Assembly: GCA_965656715.1 (NCBI GenBank)
Contig: CBFHLR010000011.1
Span: forward strand, 1 to 64,000
Source of the DNA: Coraliomargarita sp965656715
Lineage (GTDB): Bacteria > Verrucomicrobiota > Verrucomicrobiia > Opitutales > Coraliomargaritaceae
Direction: 5' to 3'
DNA length: 64,000 nt
Positions 60,363 through 64,000 of this stretch are shown piece by piece. Under the pieces are notes generated by a model. That model saw only the letters and a list, made by a program, of their open reading frames with translations, searched no databases and was not told the origin of the DNA. The translations under genes and the position numbers were made by a program. Numbering within the stretch: the first letter of the stretch is position 1; every line of letters begins with the position of its first letter.

Positions 60363-61988
60363 CTATACCGCAAATGAGATATAAATTGCAGCGACAACCA
60401 CTAGGAGAATAGCACCAGTGACTTTGGCCCCCTTCCATGGAGTCATGTCAATAGGAGTGCTGGTTTCAAGGACCCAGGGCTCTTCGCGAGGCTTAACCGT
60501 TGACCATACTACCATGATAGCAACGAGGAGTGCAAAAACGAAGCCGAGGAAGTGGAAGTTATACACGAAGATCTTATCTACCGCAGCGTCCATGCCTGGA
60601 GCGAAGTATTTAAATGAGAGTAGAACTAAACCAACCAGCAATGCAGTAAACGCAGCTTTGCTAGGCACACGCGAGTTTAACATCCCAACAACGACCACTG
60701 AGAAGATTGGAATGAAGTAGATGCCGTTCATTTTTTGCAGGTAGGCGAAAATACTGTCCTGGCCTGCCAGAAGTGGAGCAACGAACATTGCTGCGATTGC
60801 GATCGTTACTACGAAGAGCTTAGCTGCTCGCACAGCAGACTCTTCGCTGCCGTTCGGGTTGATCATGTGTTTGTAGAGCCCTATTGTGAAGAGCGCGGAG
60901 GTGCTGTTCAGAGCTGCGTTGAAGGAACTGAGGATTGCTCCAACCATAACTGCTGCGAAGAAGCCAGTTAGTTGCGGTGGTAGCACCTCACGAACCAGCG
61001 TGCCGTATGCTTTGTCGTTCGATATGCCGTCTGCTGCAAATAGGTGAAAAGCTATAATGCCTGGGAGGACGAGGTAAATTGGCCCGAGGAGCTTCAATGC
61101 GCCAGTTAATAGGACGCCCTTTTGACCTTCTGCAAGACTACTAGCACCGAACGTTCTTTGAATGATCTGCTGATTTGTGCACCAGTAGAATAGGTTGAGT
61201 AGGGCGACACCTGTGAACAAGGTGCTGAATGGCACGCTAGTCTCGCTGGTGCCGATAGAATTCAGGCGTTCGGGGTTTGCTTCCTTTAGCATGCTCCAGC
61301 CTTGGAGGATGCCTTGGCCATCGCTTACGCGATCTAGTGCAAACCATGCGATCATGAAACCACCAATTAACAGACCAATACCATTGATGGTATCCAGCAC
61401 AGCAAGAGTCTTCAGGCCACCGAAGCGTGTGTAGATACCTCCCATGATACCAATCATAAATACCGTGAGCCATAGAATTACTGTATCTGGAGAGTGCTCC
61501 TTACCTAAAAATTCGACAGGCTCGGTAATGCCAGTGAGCTGCTTGAGGTCGAGCATCTCAGAGAGGCCAACGGCTCCACTGTAGAGGATAATTGGGATTA
61601 GCAGGAAGGCGTAGGCGAGAAGAAAAACCATATTGGTTAATGTCTGCGTCCGCTTATCAAAGCGATTTTCTAGGAACTGAGGAACAGTTGTGATACCTGC
61701 GCGTAGGAACTTCGGCAGAAAGAACAGAGCCATGAGCACTAGGGCGACAACGGCCACAACCTCCCAAGCCATTACCGCTAGGCCGTCTTTAAACGCAGCT
61801 CCGTTTAGGCCGACCATCTGTTCTGTTGAAAGATTTGTTAGCAGCAGAGAACCAGCAATGACTGGGAAGGTTAGCGAACGGCCACCAAGAAAGAAGCCTG
61901 TCGAAGAATTCTTTTCAGAATTCCTCGTAATAAAAAACGTCAAAGCCGCCGCGAACAGCGTGAAACCAAGAAATGAGAGTATGACCAT
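60363..61988 (-). CDS. Sodium:solute symporter (SSS family)
   Basis: The 541-residue inner-membrane carrier has 13-14 hydrophobic segments and the SSS signature layout: FFLGGRSLTFPVIAGSLLLTNL (unwound first helix with S/T for Na+), MGGIYTRFGGLKTLAVLDTI, WCTNQQIIQRTFGASS and FAAVMVGAILSSFNAALNS. It resembles the SGLT-type sugar carriers of marine heterotrophs; sugar or sugar-acid uptake with Na+ is the likely role. No glycosidase is adjacent. Monocistronic, with a strong terminator. Confidence 0.9.
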   Translation of the reverse strand: MVILSFLGFTLFAAALTFFITRNSEKNSSTGFFLGGRSLTFPVIAGSLLLTNLSTEQMVGLNGAAFKDGLAVMAWEVVAVVALVLMALFFLPKFLRAGITTVPQFLENRFDKRTQTLTNMVFLLAYAFLLIPIILYSGAVGLSEMLDLKQLTGITEPVEFLGKEHSPDTVILWLTVFMIGIMGGIYTRFGGLKTLAVLDTINGIGLLIGGFMIAWFALDRVSDGQGILQGWSMLKEANPERLNSIGTSETSVPFSTLFTGVALLNLFYWCTNQQIIQRTFGASSLAEGQKGVLLTGALKLLGPIYLVLPGIIAFHLFAADGISNDKAYGTLVREVLPPQLTGFFAAVMVGAILSSFNAALNSTSALFTIGLYKHMINPNGSEESAVRAAKLFVVTIAIAAMFVAPLLAGQDSIFAYLQKMNGIYFIPIFSVVVVGMLNSRVPSKAAFTALLVGLVLLSFKYFAPGMDAAVDKIFVYNFHFLGFVFALLVAIMVVWSTVKPREEPWVLETSTPIDMTPWKGAKVTGAILLVVVAAIYISFAV

Positions 61989-62151
61989 AATGATTTTGAG
62001 TGCCTATCCCTTATGTTGGATCGGGGATGAGCTCAGTTGTGGGTTATTGGGTTAAAGCGGAAACGAGCACGATGAACAGTGTTACTGCGATTTCAACATA
62101 GAATCGTTACTATTGAGTCAGGTGTTTACAGGATAGGGCTTAGAGGGAGGT

Positions 62152-64000
62152 TTAGAGACAAAACCAGCCGGCGATTGAGGCGACAATGCTGAGTCCGAGG
62201 GCTAGCCAAATGACTTTTCTCACTTGATTGCTCTCATCAAAGTGACACTGCGCGCTAACGGGCAGGCTTGCACGTTTAGTGAGCACCCGTCCGAGTTGTC
62301 CTGAGATGAGCGTGCGTCCATTGACCGCCCAACCGGAGGCATCTAGCAATGGTGCAAGTGTGCGTTTTCGGAGTTTGAGCCCCGCGATAATCATCGAAGG
62401 TAGTGAAATCATCAGCACGATACTTATTAAGATCAGTGGTAACTGCCATAAGGGAAGGGCCTTCATCGTCTCAAACAGTGAGGCTAGGCCAGCGCCGAGT
62501 GCTCCGAGCGCGATGCCCCCAGCTGCCAATATACCCGCAAGCCCTCCGGCTCCACCCGCGCTGAACGTCGCAGGCTTTTCGCTTTTGGCAGCTTTCTCAT
62601 TGCCGACGTTTTTGACACCACTTTCGAGCTGTTTCTGGATCGCTTTGTCACGAGTGACGGCCCACTTCTCGAGTTGGTCGCCGATAAAGCGTCCCACGCG
62701 GACATAGGGCATGAGAAAGGCCTCACCGATACTGATCGGGTTTTGAATAATGCGGACCACTGTGGTGTCCCAGAGCTTCCCTTTCTTATCTAAAAAGACA
62801 CCATTTCGCCCAACGATGAGGTTCGCAGAGTCACCCGCAGTAAAGACCGACGCAATGTAGAACTTGCCAGGAGAGTCTTTGCGATGGCATTGGCAGTAGA
62901 CTACGAATGCTCTGGAGAGCGCGGCTAAAGCGGCATGCTTTCCTGGATCGGCGACTTTGAGAGTCAACTGGCATTCACGACCATCCAAATAGAGTGTGCC
63001 AGCTTGGAAGGTCGCACTCTGATCGGTTGCGTAGAAGTCGTTGAAATTGACGAAGTTATTGAGGATTTTCACTAGGTCGCGGTGGAAGCGAGCAAGCTTT
63101 TCCACGGCATCGACCGATTTCATTCGTGGTGCGAGTGCAAGGTCTTCGGCGAGCATGGTGGCGAGTTGCTCTTGAAGGCTGGACTGCAATAACTCGCGGG
63201 CACGAGTAATCCCCAGCTTTTCAACGCCGGTTTCTGGCTTGGACTGGCGCCATTTGCGATAGCTGGTGAAGCGTTGCTTGAGCTCTTTCCATTCAGCGAG
63301 TGAGAGTGATTCTGGGCTACCGAAGTTTAAGGGCTCGATGATCTGGCCGAAGAGCGCGTCGAAGCGGCTTTGCCACTCTGGGTTGATTCCACCCTTGAGT
63401 GGGAGTGTTGCTTCGGGGTGTATGATTGCCAGTGGTAGGCCCTCAATCTCTTGATTCGCGCCAGATAGGTCGGTGGCGGCGATGCTTTTGTAGAGTGCAA
63501 CGTCTCGATTTAGGGGCTCGGTCGCACGCGAGTCGAAGGCCGCGAGTCTGCAGCGGGCATAGAAATCGTCCAACTTGGCTTCGATGGCCTTTAAACTCTT
63601 GAATGCCTGAGGTGTCGATTCGGCGAGCGGAAACACCTCGTTGTTGGATTCAGTTTCGCCGCGGGTCCACCAGTCGTTGTAGGCATTGAGTTCCTTGAAG
63701 AAGTTGTCCAACTTTTGTTGTCCAATGCCGGGAGCCCCGCCGCGGTCGGTGTCTGCACCGACAGTATCCATGATTTCCTGGATTAACTGCTGCAGCTCGG
63801 GGTTGTCGACGGACTCCTTTGAAATCACACCGTCGCCATTATAACGGGATTGGCCGAAGATCTTTGCAGTATTGGCAGACTGCGCGACCGAGATGTGGCT
63901 GGCGTCCGCATTGCCGGTGTTGGCAAGAATCTGTTTGGCGGACGCGAGTAGGGCGGCACCTTCGTCGTCATCACTTCGAATCGAATCCAGTGGTAGGTCG
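62152..64000 (-). CDS. Large membrane protein with EF-hand-like N-terminal region (5' truncated)
   Basis: The frame is open to the right edge; about 615 residues are visible. From the edge: an acidic part, three loops that loosely resemble EF hands (NTGNADASHISV, YNGDGVISKES, GADTDRGGAPGIG), a helical middle region with a beta-like core (AGTLYLDGRECQLTLKV, FYIASVFTAGDSANLIVG), a basic stretch, then two or three hydrophobic helices (GGLAGILAAGGIALGALGAG, QLPLILISIVLMISLP) and a C-terminal one (VIWLALGLSIVASIAGW). An internal GTG at 63826-63828 is not the true start. No family recognised. The C-terminus lies at the membrane. Confidence 0.65.
   Translation of the reverse strand, partial: DLPLDSIRSDDDEGAALLASAKQILANTGNADASHISVAQSANTAKIFGQSRYNGDGVISKESVDNPELQQLIQEIMDTVGADTDRGGAPGIGQQKLDNFFKELNAYNDWWTRGETESNNEVFPLAESTPQAFKSLKAIEAKLDDFYARCRLAAFDSRATEPLNRDVALYKSIAATDLSGANQEIEGLPLAIIHPEATLPLKGGINPEWQSRFDALFGQIIEPLNFGSPESLSLAEWKELKQRFTSYRKWRQSKPETGVEKLGITRARELLQSSLQEQLATMLAEDLALAPRMKSVDAVEKLARFHRDLVKILNNFVNFNDFYATDQSATFQAGTLYLDGRECQLTLKVADPGKHAALAALSRAFVVYCQCHRKDSPGKFYIASVFTAGDSANLIVGRNGVFLDKKGKLWDTTVVRIIQNPISIGEAFLMPYVRVGRFIGDQLEKWAVTRDKAIQKQLESGVKNVGNEKAAKSEKPATFSAGGAGGLAGILAAGGIALGALGAGLASLFETMKALPLWQLPLILISIVLMISLPSMIIAGLKLRKRTLAPLLDASGWAVNGRTLISGQLGRVLTKRASLPVSAQCHFDESNQVRKVIWLALGLSIVASIAGWFCL

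Overview
The window reads as the chromosome of a heterotrophic Gram-negative bacterium, most likely Verrucomicrobiota of the Opitutales/Puniceicoccales kind (Coraliomargarita- or Lentimonas-like). This is inferred from gene content, not from a database search. The pointers are a type II pseudopilin-like protein with the C-terminal H-(x)n-DG motif common in Planctomycetes/Verrucomicrobia, a GreA fused behind a very long N-terminal region, an SSS symporter, a DcaP-like porin, outer-membrane lipid-transport genes, and many starts without a clear Shine-Dalgarno. There is no prophage, insertion sequence, CRISPR array or rRNA operon. One tRNA gene, tRNA-Arg(CCG), is present.

Layout. 0-7.3 kb: end of a CNNM/CorC-type membrane protein, a pseudopilin-like protein, then the 2-oxoglutarate dehydrogenase operon sucA-sucB-lpdA (minus). 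7.4-12 kb: a small ORF, ComEC-like protein, RarA, an exported protein, a four-TM membrane protein and tRNA-Arg. 12.1-15.5 kb: an Mla retrograde phospholipid transport operon in the order E-F-D-C-A. 15.5-22.4 kb: DUF983, TatD, SufE, a phospholipase D/cardiolipin synthase-like lipoprotein, enolase, a YfgM-like protein and PurU. 22.4-26 kb: an S23/bAvd-like four-helix-bundle gene and carB. 26.2-29.1 kb: a three-gene group (TPR protein, exported Gly/Ser-rich protein, small exported protein). 29.3-39.4 kb: PPi-type phosphofructokinase, D-2-hydroxyacid dehydrogenase, MFS carrier, GNAT, VOC, exported glutaminase plus DcaP-like porin, Ski2-like helicase. 39.5-48 kb: DUF2721, FruK, SLC13/RCK transporter, AsmA-like protein, rhomboid, KdsD, O-antigen-ligase-like protein, LOG-family protein. 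48-60.2 kb: SMC, GuaA, LolA-like protein, NUDIX, YheT-like hydrolase, methyltransferase, RsmB, GreA fusion. 60.3-64 kb: SSS symporter and the truncated start of a large membrane protein.

Most genes are housekeeping. The unusual material lies between them and falls in two classes. (1) REP/BIME-like palindromes: paired hairpins each led by GTAG or GTGG, at about 10.8, 19.0, 20.7, 27.8, 29.25, 36.9 and 55.0 kb. One is exactly 75 bp and sits in frame inside a signal peptide; another supplies a gene's stop codon. (2) Short arrays of degenerate 6-9-mers, often in inverted pairs and often directly in front of start codons. Four of them share the octamer GCTAGTTT at the array border. One pair encloses the four-helix-bundle gene at 22.4-22.8 kb, with the gene's stop codon inside that octamer. 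At 3.2 and 33.1 kb the same architecture is seen without a gene. I propose that the four-helix-bundle locus is the full-length member of an undescribed element family with gene-less derivatives.
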